A stretch of DNA of 62,371 nucleotides, taken from the NCBI RefSeq assembly GCF_030604785.1, contig NZ_JAUVVF010000013.1, forward strand, positions 1-62,371. The letters are read 5' to 3'. Shown piece after piece: positions 7,767-17,272 of the stretch (position 1 is the stretch's first letter; the number at the start of each line of letters is the position of its first letter). Under the pieces are notes generated by a model. That model did not search any database. It was not told the DNA's origin and saw nothing but the letters and a program-made list of their open reading frames with translations. This DNA is from Paracoccus sp. (in: a-proteobacteria) (GTDB lineage Bacteria > Pseudomonadota > Alphaproteobacteria > Rhodobacterales > Rhodobacteraceae). Position numbers and translations under genes: made by a program.

Positions 7767-9713
7767 ATGTCCCAGATCACCCTCTCCTTTCCCGACGGCA
7801 ATGCGCGCGACTATCCCGCCGGCGTGACGGCGGCCGAGGTCGCGGCCAGCATCGCGCCCAGCCTCGCCAAGCGCGCGATCTCGGCCAGCCTTGACGGGCG
7901 CCATGTCGATCTGGCCTGGCCGATCACCGAAAGCGGCGCCATTGCCATCCACACGATGAAGGACGACGCGCAGGCGCTGGAACTGATCCGTCACGATTTC
8001 GCCCATGTCATGGCCCGCGCCGTGCAAGAGATCTGGCCCGACGTGAAGGTGACAATCGGCCCGGTCCGCGATCACGGCTGGTTCTACGATTTCGACCGCG
8101 CCGAACCTTTCGTCCCCGAGGATCTGGCCCGGATCGAGGCGAAAATGCGCGAGATCGTCAATGCGCGCGAGCCGATCCGCACCGAGGTCTGGGACCGCGC
8201 CCGCGCCCGCGCCCATTACGAGGCCGCGAACGAACCCTTCAAGCTGGAGCTCCTGGACCGCATCCCCGAGGGTCAGGACATCCGCATGTACTGGCACGGC
8301 GAATGGCAGGACCTGTGCCGCGGCCCGCATCTGCAATCCATGGCGCAACTGCCCGCCGACGCCTTCAAGCTGACCCATATTGCGGGCGCCTACTGGCTGG
8401 GAGACGCCTCGCGCCCGATGCTTCAGCGCATCTATGGGGTCGCCTTCCGCACGCGCGACGAGCTGAAGGCCCACATGACCATGCTGGAAGAGGCCGCCAA
8501 GCGCGACCACCGCAAGCTGGGCCGCGAGATGGACCTCTTTCACATGCAGGAAGAGGCGCCGGGCCAGATCTTCTGGCACCCGAACGGCTGGAACATCTAT
8601 GTCGCGCTGCAAGACTACATGCGCCGCCGCCAGCGCGCGGATGGCTATGTCGAGGTGAACACGCCCCAGGTGGTCAGCCGCAAGCTGTGGGAAGAATCGG
8701 GCCACTGGGAAAACTACCAGGAGAACATGTTCATCGTCGAGGTCGACGAGGAGCACGCCAAGACCAAGACCATCAACGCCTTGAAGCCGATGAACTGCCC
8801 CTGCCACGTGCAGGTCTTCAACCACGGCCTCAAATCCTATCGCGACCTGCCGCTGCGCATGGCCGAATTCGGGTCCTGCAACCGCTACGAGCCCTCGGGC
8901 GCGCTGCACGGGATGATGCGCGTGCGCGGCTTCACCCAGGACGACGCGCACATCTTCTGCACCGAGGACCAGATCGAGGCAGAGACGAAGAAGTTCATCG
9001 ACCTTCTGTCCTCGGTTTATGCCGATCTCGGCTTCGAGAAATGGCGCATCAAGCTATCGACGCGGCCGGAAAAGCGCATCGGGTCCGAGGAAAGCTGGGA
9101 TCGCACCGAGGCCGCGCTTGGCAATGCCTGCAAGGCCGCCGGGCACGACTTCACGATCTTCCCGGGCGAAGGCGCCTTCTACGGGCCCAAGCTCGAGTTC
9201 GTGCTGACCGACGCCATCGGCCGCGACTGGCAATGCGGCACGCTGCAGGTGGACCCCAACCTGCCCGAGCGGCTGGATGCCGAGTATGTCGGCGCGGACG
9301 GCCACAAGCACCGCCCGATCATGCTGCACCGCGCGGTGCTTGGCAGCTTCGAGCGTTTCATCGGCATCCTGATCGAGAACAGCGCGGGCAAGCTGCCCTT
9401 CTGGCTGGCCCCGCGTCAGGTCGTGGTCGCCTCGATCGTCTCGGATGCCGATGATTTCGTGCACGAGGTCGTGGCCGAACTGCGCGCGGCGGGCATCCGG
9501 GCCGAGGCCGATACCCGCAACGAGAAGATCAACTACAAGGTCCGCGAGCATTCGGTCGCCAAGGTGCCCGCCATCATGGCCATCGGCATGAAGGAGGTCG
9601 AGACCCGCAGCGTGTCGCTGCGCCGTCTGGACGCACAGGGCAGCCGCAGCCTGACCTTGGCCGAAGCGGTCGAGATGCTGAAAGCCGAGGCGACCCCGCC
9701 CGATCTGCGCTGA
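7767..9713 (+). CDS. thrS: threonine--tRNA ligase
   Basis: 648 residues from ATG 7767 with GAGGAG six bases upstream. It charges tRNA-Thr in the cytoplasm. An N-terminal TGS domain (residues ~1-60), an editing domain with [10 protein letters not shown] and the class II catalytic core are all present: the zinc-site motif [10 protein letters not shown], the motif 2 region [22 protein letters not shown] and motif 3 near [15 protein letters not shown]. The C-terminal ~100 residues are the anticodon-binding domain ([11 protein letters not shown] to RSLTLAEAV). Length is standard. No T-box or long leader is visible upstream. A hairpin at 9741-9761 follows the stop. Confidence 0.98.
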   Translation: MSQITLSFPDGNARDYPAGVTAAEVAASIAPSLAKRAISASLDGRHVDLAWPITESGAIAIHTMKDDAQALELIRHDFAHVMARAVQEIWPDVKVTIGPVRDHGWFYDFDRAEPFVPEDLARIEAKMREIVNAREPIRTEVWDRARARAHYEAANEPFKLELLDRIPEGQDIRMYWHGEWQDLCRGPHLQSMAQLPADAFKLTHIAGAYWLGDASRPMLQRIYGVAFRTRDELKAHMTMLEEAAKRDHRKLGREMDLFHMQEEAPGQIFWHPNGWNIYVALQDYMRRRQRADGYVEVNTPQVVSRKLWEESGHWENYQENMFIVEVDEEHAKTKTINALKPMNCPCHVQVFNHGLKSYRDLPLRMAEFGSCNRYEPSGALHGMMRVRGFTQDDAHIFCTEDQIEAETKKFIDLLSSVYADLGFEKWRIKLSTRPEKRIGSEESWDRTEAALGNACKAAGHDFTIFPGEGAFYGPKLEFVLTDAIGRDWQCGTLQVDPNLPERLDAEYVGADGHKHRPIMLHRAVLGSFERFIGILIENSAGKLPFWLAPRQVVVASIVSDADDFVHEVVAELRAAGIRAEADTRNEKINYKVREHSVAKVPAIMAIGMKEVETRSVSLRRLDAQGSRSLTLAEAVEMLKAEATPPDLR

Positions 9714-9740
9714 TTGGCGCCGATGTCACACGGCCGTCAC

Positions 9741-9765
9741 CGGGCAGCGGCAAGCTGCCCGTTAT
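9741..9765 (+). terminator. thrS terminator
   Basis: CGGGCAGC (9741-9748) pairs with GCTGCCCG (9754-9761) around GGCAA, followed by TTATT. It lies 27 bases after the thrS stop. Confidence 0.6.
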
Positions 9766-9916
9766 TCCCGCTTGCCTTTCGCTGCGATTCGGGCATCCTC
9801 ACCCTCGCGTGAGCAAGGACTTTCTACCGCCTCCCTTACGGGCAGCCGGAATTCCGAAAGCGGGCTGCACGGCCTGGCGCAATCCTGCGCCGGGATGACT
9901 TGAAGGAGAGACGGTT

Positions 9917-10123
9917 ATGGCGACCGGAACGGTAAAGTGGTTCAACGCCACCAAAGGCTACGGCTTCATCGCGCCCGATGACGGCGGCAAGGACGTGTTC
10001 GTCCACATCTCGGCAGTGGAGCGTGCAGGCCTCACCGGCCTGCAGGACAACCAGAAGATCGGCTACGAGCTGCAGTCGGGCCGTGACGGCCGCGCCTCGG
10101 CCAGCGATCTGAAACTGCTCTGA
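9917..10123 (+). CDS. cspA: cold-shock domain protein
   Basis: 68 residues, the full length of a single CspA-type OB fold. Both RNA-binding motifs are intact: KGYGFIAP (RNP1) and DVFVHIS (RNP2), with the aromatic patch W-F in TVKWFN. It binds single-stranded nucleic acid as an RNA chaperone. AAGGAGAG precedes the ATG. Upstream lies a roughly 150-base leader between the thrS terminator and the start codon, longer than most gaps here and compatible with the structured leaders typical of csp mRNAs, although I cannot fold it by eye. A strong terminator follows at 10146. The paralogue name is not certain. Confidence 0.95.
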   Translation: MATGTVKWFNATKGYGFIAPDDGGKDVFVHISAVERAGLTGLQDNQKIGYELQSGRDGRASASDLKLL

Positions 10124-10145
10124 TCTCACGCCCTGGCGTGCTGCG

Positions 10146-10178
10146 ACGGCCCGTTCGCGCGGGCCGTTTTCCTTTTTT
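10146..10178 (+). terminator. csp terminator
   Basis: ACGGCCCG (10146-10153) pairs with CGGGCCGT (10160-10167) around TTCGCG, followed directly by a T-rich run (TTTCCTTTTTT). This is one of the best intrinsic terminators in the window. Confidence 0.9.
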
Positions 10179-10195
10179 CCGCGACAGGTCCCACG

Positions 10196-10813
10196 ATGGT
10201 CACGCTTGATATCTTTGCCGATCCGGTCTGCCCTTGGTGCCTGATCGGCAAGCTGCAACTGGACCGGGCGCTGGAAAGCCGCCCCGACCATCCCTTTGCG
10301 ATCACCTGGCACCCGTTCCGCCTGAATCTCGACCTGCCGCCCGAAGGCGCCGACCGCATCGCCCATCTGCAGGCCAAGCTGGGCGCCCGCGCGACCGAGG
10401 CAGGCGAGCAGATCGCGCGCGAGGCGGCATCTCTTGGGCTGAATCTGAACCCGGCACCGCGTGAGCCGAACACGTTGGATGCGCATCGTCTGCTGCATTG
10501 GGCGGGGCTTGAAGGCGCGCAGAGCCGTGTGATGGCGGGCCTCTTGCGCGCCCATTGGCAAGAGGCGGGCGACATCGCCGATCACGCCACCCTGTCCCGG
10601 ATCGCGGCGGCGGCGGGGATGGATCAGGACGTGACCGCCCGGCTTCTGGCCTCGGATGCCGACCGGGACGAGGTTCTGCGCCGCGAGGCCCATGCCCGGC
10701 AGCGCGGCGTCCGGTCGGTCCCGACCTTCATCGTCGCCAATTCCCATGTCGTGCCGGGCGCACAGCCCGCCGCCCTGTGGCAGCAAGTGATCGACGAGAT
10801 CGGCGCCGCCTGA
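10196..10813 (+). CDS. DsbA family (FrnE-like) oxidoreductase
   Basis: 205 residues. The N-terminus shows a thioredoxin fold with the active-site CPWC in DPVCPWCLIGK, followed by the helical insertion of the DsbA/FrnE group and the cis-Pro region RSVPTFIVAN near residue 180. There is no signal peptide, so it acts in the cytoplasm; FrnE-type members are implicated in disulfide exchange or polyketide-linked redox, with substrates mostly unknown. It starts 18 bases after the csp terminator and ends 64 bases before an MFS transporter on the same strand. Confidence 0.9.
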   Translation: MVTLDIFADPVCPWCLIGKLQLDRALESRPDHPFAITWHPFRLNLDLPPEGADRIAHLQAKLGARATEAGEQIAREAASLGLNLNPAPREPNTLDAHRLLHWAGLEGAQSRVMAGLLRAHWQEAGDIADHATLSRIAAAAGMDQDVTARLLASDADRDEVLRREAHARQRGVRSVPTFIVANSHVVPGAQPAALWQQVIDEIGAA

Positions 10814-10877
10814 CGGGCAAGACTTGCAGATCGTGCAAATCGCGCCTATCTGCGGATCAGAACCGACAGGTATTCCC

Positions 10878-12098
10878 ATGACCGATATCGCCCACCCGGC
10901 CAGCCAAGCGCCGCGCCGCCTGCCCTTGCCCGAATTCATCGCGATGCTGGCGTTCCTGTTCGCCACCATCGCCTTTTCCATCGACGCGATGCTGCCCGCC
11001 CTGCCCGAGATCGGGGCCGAGCTGACGCCCGACAACATCAATCGCGCGCAGCTGATCCTGACCAGCTTCGTCGCGGGCATGGGGCTCGGCACGCTGTTCG
11101 CGGGGCCGATCTCGGACGCGATCGGGCGCAAGCTGACGATCACCTTGGGCTTTGGCCTTTACACTTTGGCCGCGCTGGCGGCGATTGCGGCCCAATCGCT
11201 GGAGATGCTGCTGCTCGCGCGCTTCATCCAGGGCATCGGCGCGGCGGCGCCCCGGATCGTCGGCGTGGCGCTGGTCCGCGACCTCTACGAGGGGCGCGAA
11301 ATGGCGCGGATCACCAGTTTCGTGATGATGATCTTCATCATCGTTCCGGCCTTGGCCCCGTCGCTTGGGGCGGGGATCATCGCGGTCAGCCACTGGCACG
11401 GCGTGTTCCTGGCCTTTGCGGCATTCGCCATCGTCGGCGCACTGTGGCTGAACATCCGCCAGCCCGAGACGCTGCCGGCCGAACGGCGCCGCCCGCTGAA
11501 GCTGTCCGTCCTTGCCGCCTCGGCGCGCGAAGTGCTGTCGGACCGGCAGGTGATGCTGGCGACGGTCATCCTGACGCTCGGCTTCGGGCAGATGTTCGCG
11601 CTGCTGTCCTCGGCGCAGCAATTGTTCGGCGAGACCTATGGCAGGGGCGACAATTTCCCGCTGTGGTTTGCCGCGATGGCGCTGCTGTCGGGGACGGCCA
11701 CGATCCTGAACGCGCGCTTCGTCATGCGCTTCGGGATGCGGCGCATCGCGGGCTGGGCCTATCAGATGCAGACCGTCGTCTCGGCCATCATGCTGATTCT
11801 GCTGTTGACGGACGCCCTGCCCCCTTCGCTGCAATTCCCGGCCTTCTTCTTCTGGGCGACCAGCGTCTTCTTCATGGCGGGCGTGACCTTCGGCAACCTG
11901 AACGCGCTGGCGCTGCAACGGATGGGCCATATCGCGGGCATGGCGGCCTCAGTCGTCGCGGCGATCTCGACGCTGGCGGCTGTGCTGATCGCGGCGCCAA
12001 TCGGCCTGCTCTATGACGGGACGGCGCTGCCGGTGGTCATCTCGACGCTGACCTGTTCGGGGATCGCCGTGCTGCTGATGCGCCGCCTGCAGGGATAA
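10878..12098 (+). CDS. Bcr/CflA family MFS efflux transporter
   Basis: 406 residues from ATG 10878; the frame extends upstream to a TTG at 10824, but homology starts with the first membrane helix. Twelve hydrophobic segments are evident. MFS motif A (GPISDAIGRKLTI) follows helix 2, and FIQGIGAAAPRIVGVALVRDLYEG is the Bcr/CflA version of the helix 4-5 region. Members export drugs, sulfonamides, bicyclomycin or metabolites by proton antiport in the inner membrane. A second, damaged member of the same family lies at 33984-35180. A shared hairpin at 12103-12129 separates it from the convergent ABC transporter. Confidence 0.92.
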   Translation: MTDIAHPASQAPRRLPLPEFIAMLAFLFATIAFSIDAMLPALPEIGAELTPDNINRAQLILTSFVAGMGLGTLFAGPISDAIGRKLTITLGFGLYTLAALAAIAAQSLEMLLLARFIQGIGAAAPRIVGVALVRDLYEGREMARITSFVMMIFIIVPALAPSLGAGIIAVSHWHGVFLAFAAFAIVGALWLNIRQPETLPAERRRPLKLSVLAASAREVLSDRQVMLATVILTLGFGQMFALLSSAQQLFGETYGRGDNFPLWFAAMALLSGTATILNARFVMRFGMRRIAGWAYQMQTVVSAIMLILLLTDALPPSLQFPAFFFWATSVFFMAGVTFGNLNALALQRMGHIAGMAASVVAAISTLAAVLIAAPIGLLYDGTALPVVISTLTCSGIAVLLMRRLQG

Positions 12099-12102
12099 GA
12101 AA

Positions 12103-12129
12103 GCCGCCGCGAGGGGAACCCGCGGCGGC
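12103..12129. terminator. terminator between MFS gene and frcA
   Basis: GCCGCCGCG (12103-12111) pairs with CGCGGCGGC (12121-12129) around AGGGGAACC, in the 55-base gap between convergent genes. It is GC-rich with little T tract, so strength is uncertain. Confidence 0.6.
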
Positions 12130-12153
12130 CTTGCCCTGCTGGGCATTGCTGTT

Positions 12154-12927
12154 TCAGGCAGCGATCCCCTCGGGGACCTTGGCGCCGGTCATGTAGGCCA
12201 CTGCATCCGACATCGAATGCTGCTTTGGGTCGATGACGCAGAGTCGCCGACCCAGCCGATGAATATGGATGCGGTCGGCCACTTCGAAGACATGCGGCAT
12301 ATTGTGGCTGATCAGCACGATGGGAATGCCGCGCGAGCGCACGTCCTGGATCAGCTCCAGAACGCGGCGGCTTTCCTTGACGCCGAGGGCCGCCGTGGGC
12401 TCGTCCAGGATGATGACGCGGCTGCCGAAGGCCGCAGCTCGCGCTACGGCGACGCCCTGACGCTGGCCGCCCGACAGGGTCTCGACCGGCTGGCCGATAT
12501 TCTGGATCGTCATCAGGCCCAGCTCGGACAGCTTCTGGCGCGCGAAGGCGTGCATGGCGGGCGTGTCCAGCATGCCGAACCAGCGGCCCAGCACATCCTT
12601 GCGGCGCAATTCGCGCCCCATGAACATGTTGTCGGCAATCGACAGGGCGGGCGACAGGGCCAGCGTCTGATAGACGGTCTCAATCCCGGCATTGCGCGCA
12701 TCCAGCGGGCTGGCGAAACTGACGGGCTGGCCTGCCAGCCGGATCTCGCCCTCGTCGGGCTGGACGGCGCCCGAAAGCGCCTTGATCAGGCTGGACTTGC
12801 CGGCGCCGTTATCGCCGATCACGGCCAGGATCTCGCCCGGGTAGAGGTCGAAATCGGCGCCGTCCATCGCAGTCACGCGGCCATAACGCTTGACTAGGTT
12901 GCGGGCGGTCAGAATGGGCTCGGTCAT
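12154..12927 (-). CDS. frcA: sugar ABC transporter ATP-binding protein
   Basis: 257 residues from ATG 12927, which overlaps the permease stop (ATGA). It is a single nucleotide-binding domain: Walker A GDNGAGKSS, signature LSGGQRQ, Walker B VIILDEP, H-loop LISHN. Carbohydrate importers of the CUT2 class usually have a double ATPase; this one-domain form is typical of the fructose/mannose/ribose transporter FrcBCA of Sinorhizobium. It powers import through FrcC at the inner membrane. Last gene of frcB-frcC-frcA. Confidence 0.88.
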   Translation of the reverse strand: MTEPILTARNLVKRYGRVTAMDGADFDLYPGEILAVIGDNGAGKSSLIKALSGAVQPDEGEIRLAGQPVSFASPLDARNAGIETVYQTLALSPALSIADNMFMGRELRRKDVLGRWFGMLDTPAMHAFARQKLSELGLMTIQNIGQPVETLSGGQRQGVAVARAAAFGSRVIILDEPTAALGVKESRRVLELIQDVRSRGIPIVLISHNMPHVFEVADRIHIHRLGRRLCVIDPKQHSMSDAVAYMTGAKVPEGIAA

Positions 12928-13979
12928 GACGACACCTTCCGGATCCATTGGTCGATGGCGACAGCCAGGATGATCAGCCAGCCGGTCGCGAATAGCTGCC
13001 ACAGCACGTCCACGCCGGCCAGCCGCAGCCCCGAATTGAAGACGCCCACGATCAGCGCCCCGATCAGCGGCCCCAGGATCGAGCCGCGCCCGCCAAAGAG
13101 CGAGATGCCCCCGATCACCACGGCGGTGATGGATTCGAGGTTCGCCTCGAAGAACGAGGTCGGGCTGACCGAGCCGACGCGACCGATCGAGGACCACGCC
13201 GCCAGCGCGCAGATCACGCCCGCCACGACATAGACCGACATCAGCACGCGCTTGGTCTGGATGCCGGCCAGCGCCGCAGCCTCGGGGTCGTCGCCGACGG
13301 CATAGACCCGACGTCCCCAAGCGGTCTTGTAGAGCGCGTAATAGAGCACCGCGAACACCACCAGCATCAGCACGACGCCATAGGTCAGGACAGCCCCGCC
13401 GATCTCGAACCTCGTGCCGAAGAATTTAAGCAGAGGCGCTTCGGCATCAATGGTCTGGCTGCGGATCGTCTCGCGCCCGGACAGGTAATAATTCAACGCA
13501 AGGAAGATATTCCAGGTGCCAAGGGTCGTGATGAAGGGCGGCAGCTTCAGCCGCGTGACCAGAAAGCCGTTCAAGGCCCCCGTCGCGGCGCCGCAGGCCA
13601 GGCCGATCAGGATGGCGATGGGCACCGGGATGCCCATGTTGACGGCCAGGTGGCCCATCACGACCGAGATCAGCACCATCACCGCCCCGACCGACAGGTC
13701 GATCCCCGCCGTCAGGATCACCAGCGACTGCGCCGCCGCCAGCGTGCCGACCACCGCGACTTGCTGCAGGATCAGCGACAGGTTGAAGGCGGAAAAGAAG
13801 TTGGGCGAGACAAGCCCGAAGACGATCACCGACAGCACCAGCACGATGACCGGAACCATGGTGGGATATTGATGCAGGAAATGCTGCATCCGGTCCAACG
13901 CGCTGCGCGAACGGGTATCGAACTGGGCGACCGTTTCGCGGCTGTTGCGTTCGACCACGGGATCGGGGGTGTCAGACAT
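12924..13979 (-). CDS. frcC: sugar ABC transporter permease
   Basis: 351 residues from ATG 13979 (ACGGAG upstream); the frame continues 13 codons further but without a better start. A ~60-residue cytosolic N-terminus is followed by 8-10 hydrophobic helices of the BPD_transp_2 family, with the family signatures LTAGIDLSVGAVM and GGISLFGGRGSILGPLIGALIV. It forms the membrane channel of a CUT2-type monosaccharide importer. It follows frcB by 68 bases and overlaps frcA by 4, giving translational coupling. Confidence 0.9.
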   Translation of the reverse strand: MSDTPDPVVERNSRETVAQFDTRSRSALDRMQHFLHQYPTMVPVIVLVLSVIVFGLVSPNFFSAFNLSLILQQVAVVGTLAAAQSLVILTAGIDLSVGAVMVLISVVMGHLAVNMGIPVPIAILIGLACGAATGALNGFLVTRLKLPPFITTLGTWNIFLALNYYLSGRETIRSQTIDAEAPLLKFFGTRFEIGGAVLTYGVVLMLVVFAVLYYALYKTAWGRRVYAVGDDPEAAALAGIQTKRVLMSVYVVAGVICALAAWSSIGRVGSVSPTSFFEANLESITAVVIGGISLFGGRGSILGPLIGALIVGVFNSGLRLAGVDVLWQLFATGWLIILAVAIDQWIRKVSS

Positions 13980-14047
13980 CGCGCACTCCGTGGAACTGGC
14001 AGCAGCGCCGGCGGCCATGACGGCCGCCGACGGATTTCAGGACAGGA

Positions 14048-15076
14048 TCAGCCCCAGCAGCGGGCGAGACCTTCCTCGACATCGATGGATTCCACGCCCT
14101 CGACAGGCTCGCCGGTCACGAGGTTCACGCCGGTATTGGTGAAATCCAGCCCGTCGCTGGTCGAGGGCTTGGTGCCGTCGGCGGCGAAGGCGGCGATCGC
14201 CTCGATCCCCATAGACGCCATCAGCAGCGGATATTGCTGGGCCGTCGCGCCGATCACGCCGTCGCGGATGTTCTGCACGCCGGGGCACCCGCCATCGACC
14301 GACACGATCAGCACGTCGTTTTCCTTGCCGAACGAGCGCAGTGCCTCATAGGCGCCAGCGGCGGCGGGCTCGTTGATCGTGTAGACGAGGTTGATGTTCG
14401 GATCGCGCTGCATCAGCGCCTCCATCGCCTGACGGCCGCCTTCCTCGTTGCCCGAGGTCACTTCGTTGCCGACGATGCGCGGATCGTTCTCGTCGCCGAT
14501 CACGTCGGGATTGTTCACGTCGACGCCGAAGCCTTCAAGGAAACCCTGGTTGCGCAGCACATCGACCGAGGGCGCGCTCGGCGACAGGTCCAGCAGCGCG
14601 ATGCGGGCATCGGCGGCGGCATCGCCCATCGTCGCGGCGGCCCAGGCGCCGATCAGGCGGCCGGCCTCGCGGTTGTCGGTGGCAAAGGTGGCGTCGGCGG
14701 CGTCGATCGGGTCAAGCGGCGTGTCCAGCGCGATGACAAGGATGCCGGCCGCGCGGGCCTGCGCCAGCGGGTCCACGATGGCCTTGGTGTCCGAAGCGGT
14801 GATCAGGATGCCCTTGGCGCCCGCCGCGATGCAGCTTTCGACGGCCTGCTGCTGCGTCTCGTGATCGCCGTCGATCTTGCCCGCGAAGGTCAGCAGTTCG
14901 ATGCCCAGTTCCTGCGCCTTGGCGGTGGCGCCTTCGCGCATCTTGACGAAGAACGGGTTGATGTCGGTCTTGGTGATCAGGCAGGCGCGGGTCGTTTCCT
15001 GCGCGGCAGCCCCACCCATCGACAGGGCAAGCGCGGACAGGGCCGCGGACGCGGCCAGAATCGTTTTCTTCGTCAT
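14048..15076 (-). CDS. frcB: periplasmic sugar-binding protein
   Basis: 342 residues from ATG 15076 (GAGGAG eight bases upstream). Residues 1-26 are a Sec signal ([11 protein letters not shown] before QETTRACL). The mature protein is a two-lobed periplasmic binding protein of the ribose/xylose type: [50 protein letters not shown] and [12 protein letters not shown], ending in CWG. From memory this pattern is close to Sinorhizobium FrcB, which binds fructose, mannose and ribose; that similarity is recalled, not computed. First gene of the operon and divergent from a ROK regulator. Confidence 0.9.
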   Translation of the reverse strand: MTKKTILAASAALSALALSMGGAAAQETTRACLITKTDINPFFVKMREGATAKAQELGIELLTFAGKIDGDHETQQQAVESCIAAGAKGILITASDTKAIVDPLAQARAAGILVIALDTPLDPIDAADATFATDNREAGRLIGAWAAATMGDAAADARIALLDLSPSAPSVDVLRNQGFLEGFGVDVNNPDVIGDENDPRIVGNEVTSGNEEGGRQAMEALMQRDPNINLVYTINEPAAAGAYEALRSFGKENDVLIVSVDGGCPGVQNIRDGVIGATAQQYPLLMASMGIEAIAAFAADGTKPSTSDGLDFTNTGVNLVTGEPVEGVESIDVEEGLARCWG

Positions 15077-15128
15077 TCTGATAACTCCTCCAGAACGGCG
15101 GGCCCTCATCCCGCCCTGCACTCAAAAA

Positions 15129-15180
15129 GCATCACAACAAGCCGCTTGTCAATAAATCAATTACGTTTATTTAATGATGC
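15129..15180. promoter_or_regulatory. shared frc/ROK operator and facing promoters
   Basis: In the 117-base divergent gap three inverted repeats sit together: AATAAA-N9-TTTATT (15151-15171), ACAAG-CCG-CTTGT (15137-15149) and the wider pair GCATCA (15129-15134) / TGATGC (15175-15180). The plus strand has TTGTCA (15146-15151), 18 bases, TTTAAT (15170-15175) before the ROK gene; the minus strand has a perfect TTGACA (15152-15147) before frcB with a poor -10. AT-rich palindromes with a 9-base centre are typical of ROK repressors such as Mlc and NagC. Regulation of both genes by the ROK protein is inference. Confidence 0.65.
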
Positions 15181-15193
15181 GAGGGAGGACCGC

Positions 15194-16309
15194 ATGATGC
15201 CAAACGACCTGAGCGCCGGCCCTGGCCTCAGCCGCAACGAGCGGCTGATCCTGTCGCTGATCCGCCGGCACGGCCCCCTGCCCCGCGCGGCCCTGGCGCT
15301 GCGCACGGGCCTGTCGGCGCAGGCCATCACCAATCTGACGCGCAAGCTGATGGCGGCCGGGCTGCTGGATGCGGGCGAAGTGGTGCGGGGCAAGGTCGGC
15401 CAGCCTTCGACGCCCTTATCGCTGGCGCCGGACGGGGCGCTGTTTCTGGGGCTGAAGATCGGGCGCAGGCTGGCCGAACTGGCGCTGGTGGATTTCACCG
15501 GCCAGATCCGGCTGCACCGGCAGGAAATGCACGCCTTTCCCGAACCGCGCCGCATTCTCAGCTTTGCCCGCCACGGGGTCGCGACCTTTCTGGAGAGCCT
15601 GCCGCGCGCACTGCGCGGCCGCGTCGCGGGACTGGGCATCGCCACACCCTACCGGCTGTGGGATTGGGGCGCCGAAATGGCCGATTGGGAAGGGCTGGAC
15701 CTGGCCGCCGAACTGGCGCCTGACCTGCCCTGCCCCGTCTTTCTCGAGAACGACGCGACCACCGCCTGCGGGGCCGAGCTGATCTTTGGCGCGCAGGAAT
15801 TGCCGCCCGACTTCATCCATATCTATGTCGCGCATTTCGCGGGGGGCGGGATCGTCCTGGACGGAGTGCTGCGCCACGGGCCCACGCGGAATGCGGGCGC
15901 GCTCGGCTCGATGCCGGTGCCGGGGGGCGGGCAGCTTCTGGATCAGGCCTCGGTCTCGGCGCTGGAGCGTCAGATCGGCCGCGCCCTGCCGCCCGATGAT
16001 TCGGCCTGGGACGTCCCCGAGGCGGACGAGGCCGCCTGGGCGGCGCAGGCGGGCGAGGCCCTGGCCTTCGTCGCGCTGTCGGCGGTGGCGCTGGTCGATC
16101 TGCCGCTGGTCGTGATCGACGGTGCCGTGCCGCCCGCGACCCGCGCCCGGCTGGCCGAGGCCACGCGCGCGGCGCTGGAACGCATGCCCGCAGCAGGGAT
16201 CGACCGGCCCCGCGTCGTGCAGGGCGGGCTGGGCCGGGCAGGACGCATCCTTGGCGCGGCGGGCCTGCCTCTGGCGCATTTCTTCCAGCCCGACAGCGCC
16301 GCGCCGTGA
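15194..16309 (+). CDS. ROK family transcriptional regulator
   Basis: 371 residues from ATG 15194 with GGAGG five bases upstream; a second ATG follows directly. Residues ~12-65 form a winged helix-turn-helix ([41 protein letters not shown]). The rest is a ROK fold with [11 protein letters not shown], but the phosphate-binding DxGxT is replaced by [11 protein letters not shown] and the zinc CxCGxxGC cluster is absent, so it is a sensor and not a sugar kinase. It is divergent from frcBCA and probably represses the transporter until the sugar binds. Confidence 0.9.
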   Translation: MMPNDLSAGPGLSRNERLILSLIRRHGPLPRAALALRTGLSAQAITNLTRKLMAAGLLDAGEVVRGKVGQPSTPLSLAPDGALFLGLKIGRRLAELALVDFTGQIRLHRQEMHAFPEPRRILSFARHGVATFLESLPRALRGRVAGLGIATPYRLWDWGAEMADWEGLDLAAELAPDLPCPVFLENDATTACGAELIFGAQELPPDFIHIYVAHFAGGGIVLDGVLRHGPTRNAGALGSMPVPGGGQLLDQASVSALERQIGRALPPDDSAWDVPEADEAAWAAQAGEALAFVALSAVALVDLPLVVIDGAVPPATRARLAEATRAALERMPAAGIDRPRVVQGGLGRAGRILGAAGLPLAHFFQPDSAAP

Positions 16310-16323
16310 CCGGGGATTGCCGC

Positions 16324-16351
16324 TTGACTTGGCGGCGCGCGGCTCTATAAG
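16324..16351 (+). promoter_or_regulatory. rpsD promoter
   Basis: TTGACT (16324-16329), 16 bases, TATAAG (16346-16351): a close sigma-70 match placed ~112 bases before rpsD, leaving a leader long enough for feedback control. Confidence 0.7.
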
Positions 16352-16463
16352 CGCGGACTTCATTGGTGTTGGTGGACCCCGCACGGGGAAGCCTGTCGGG
16401 CCAAGATCCCAGGATCGCGGCCAAAGGACAACGCCCTTCGACAATGCAAGAAGGAGATCAGCC

Positions 16464-17084
16464 GTGACCAAACGCACGTCTGCCAAGTACAAGATCGACC
16501 GCCGCATGGGCGAGAACATCTGGGGCCGCGCCAAGTCGCCCGTCAACCGCCGCGAATACGGCCCCGGCCAGCACGGCCAGCGCCGCAAGAACAAGCTGTC
16601 GGATTTCGGCACCCAGCTGCGCGCCAAGCAGAAGCTGAAAGGCTATTATGGCGACCTGACCGAGAAGCAGTTCCGCCGCATCTATGCCGAGGCCGAGCGT
16701 CTGCGCGGCGATACCGGCGAGATGCTGGTCGGCCTGCTGGAGCGTCGCCTGGACGCCATCGTCTACCGCGCCAAGTTCGTCCCGACGATCTTCGCCGCCC
16801 GCCAGTTCGTGAACCATGGCCATGTCGAGGTGAACGGCAAGCGCGTGAACATCGCCTCCTACCGCGTGAAGGAAGGCGACGTCGTCTCGATCCGCGAGCG
16901 TTCGCGTCAGCTGGCCATCGTGCTGGAATCGGTCGGCCTGACCGAGCGTGACGTGCCGGATTACCTGGACGTCGACCACAACAAGATGACCGCGACCTTC
17001 GTGCGCACGCCGTCCCTGGGCGACATTCCCTACGCCGTGCAGATGGAACCGAACCTGGTCGTCGAATTCTACGCGAAGAACTGA
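16464..17084 (+). CDS. rpsD: 30S ribosomal protein S4
   Basis: 206 residues, the standard length. The start is GTG at 16464, seven bases after AAGGAG; protein begins [20 protein letters not shown]. Both parts are clear: the N-terminal S4 domain ([16 protein letters not shown]) and the S4 RNA-binding domain ([30 protein letters not shown]). It binds 16S rRNA early in small-subunit assembly. It stands alone with its own promoter and terminator. The ~110-base leader could mediate S4 autoregulation, which I cannot confirm. Confidence 0.98.
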   Translation: MTKRTSAKYKIDRRMGENIWGRAKSPVNRREYGPGQHGQRRKNKLSDFGTQLRAKQKLKGYYGDLTEKQFRRIYAEAERLRGDTGEMLVGLLERRLDAIVYRAKFVPTIFAARQFVNHGHVEVNGKRVNIASYRVKEGDVVSIRERSRQLAIVLESVGLTERDVPDYLDVDHNKMTATFVRTPSLGDIPYAVQMEPNLVVEFYAKN

Positions 17085-17109
17085 TCTTCGCCGCACCGCA
17101 ATGCTTCGG

Positions 17110-17137
17110 GGGCCGCATCTGTCGATGCGGCCCTTTT
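17110..17137 (+). terminator. rpsD terminator
   Basis: GGGCCGCATC (17110-17119) pairs with GATGCGGCCC (17124-17133) around TGTC and is followed by TTTT. Clear intrinsic terminator 25 bases after the stop. Confidence 0.88.
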
Positions 17138-17150
17138 GCGTCCCGCGACG

Positions 17151-17174
17151 GGCGGGGGGCTGCCGCCCCCCGCC
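17151..17174. repeat. GC-rich intergenic hairpin (copy 1)
   Basis: GGCGGGGGG (17151-17159) pairs with CCCCCCGCC (17166-17174) around CTGCCG. It has the same G-run/C-run architecture as the hairpins near 33853, 44922 and 58320 and no T tract. Confidence 0.6.
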
Positions 17175-17272
17175 CCCCCGCCGGTTCCGCCATCCCGACA
17201 AGGCGGACCCTGATGGGGGCTTTCCTAACCGCCCTGCTGGGCATAAACGGAAGCCGGACAAAGGATAAGGCC

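Noticed and set aside
5493..8951. 1152-residue open frame on the minus strand
   Set aside because: It crosses phaZ, a hydrolase and thrS in antisense, is rich in His, Gln, Arg and Gly with no domain, and comes from GC codon bias.
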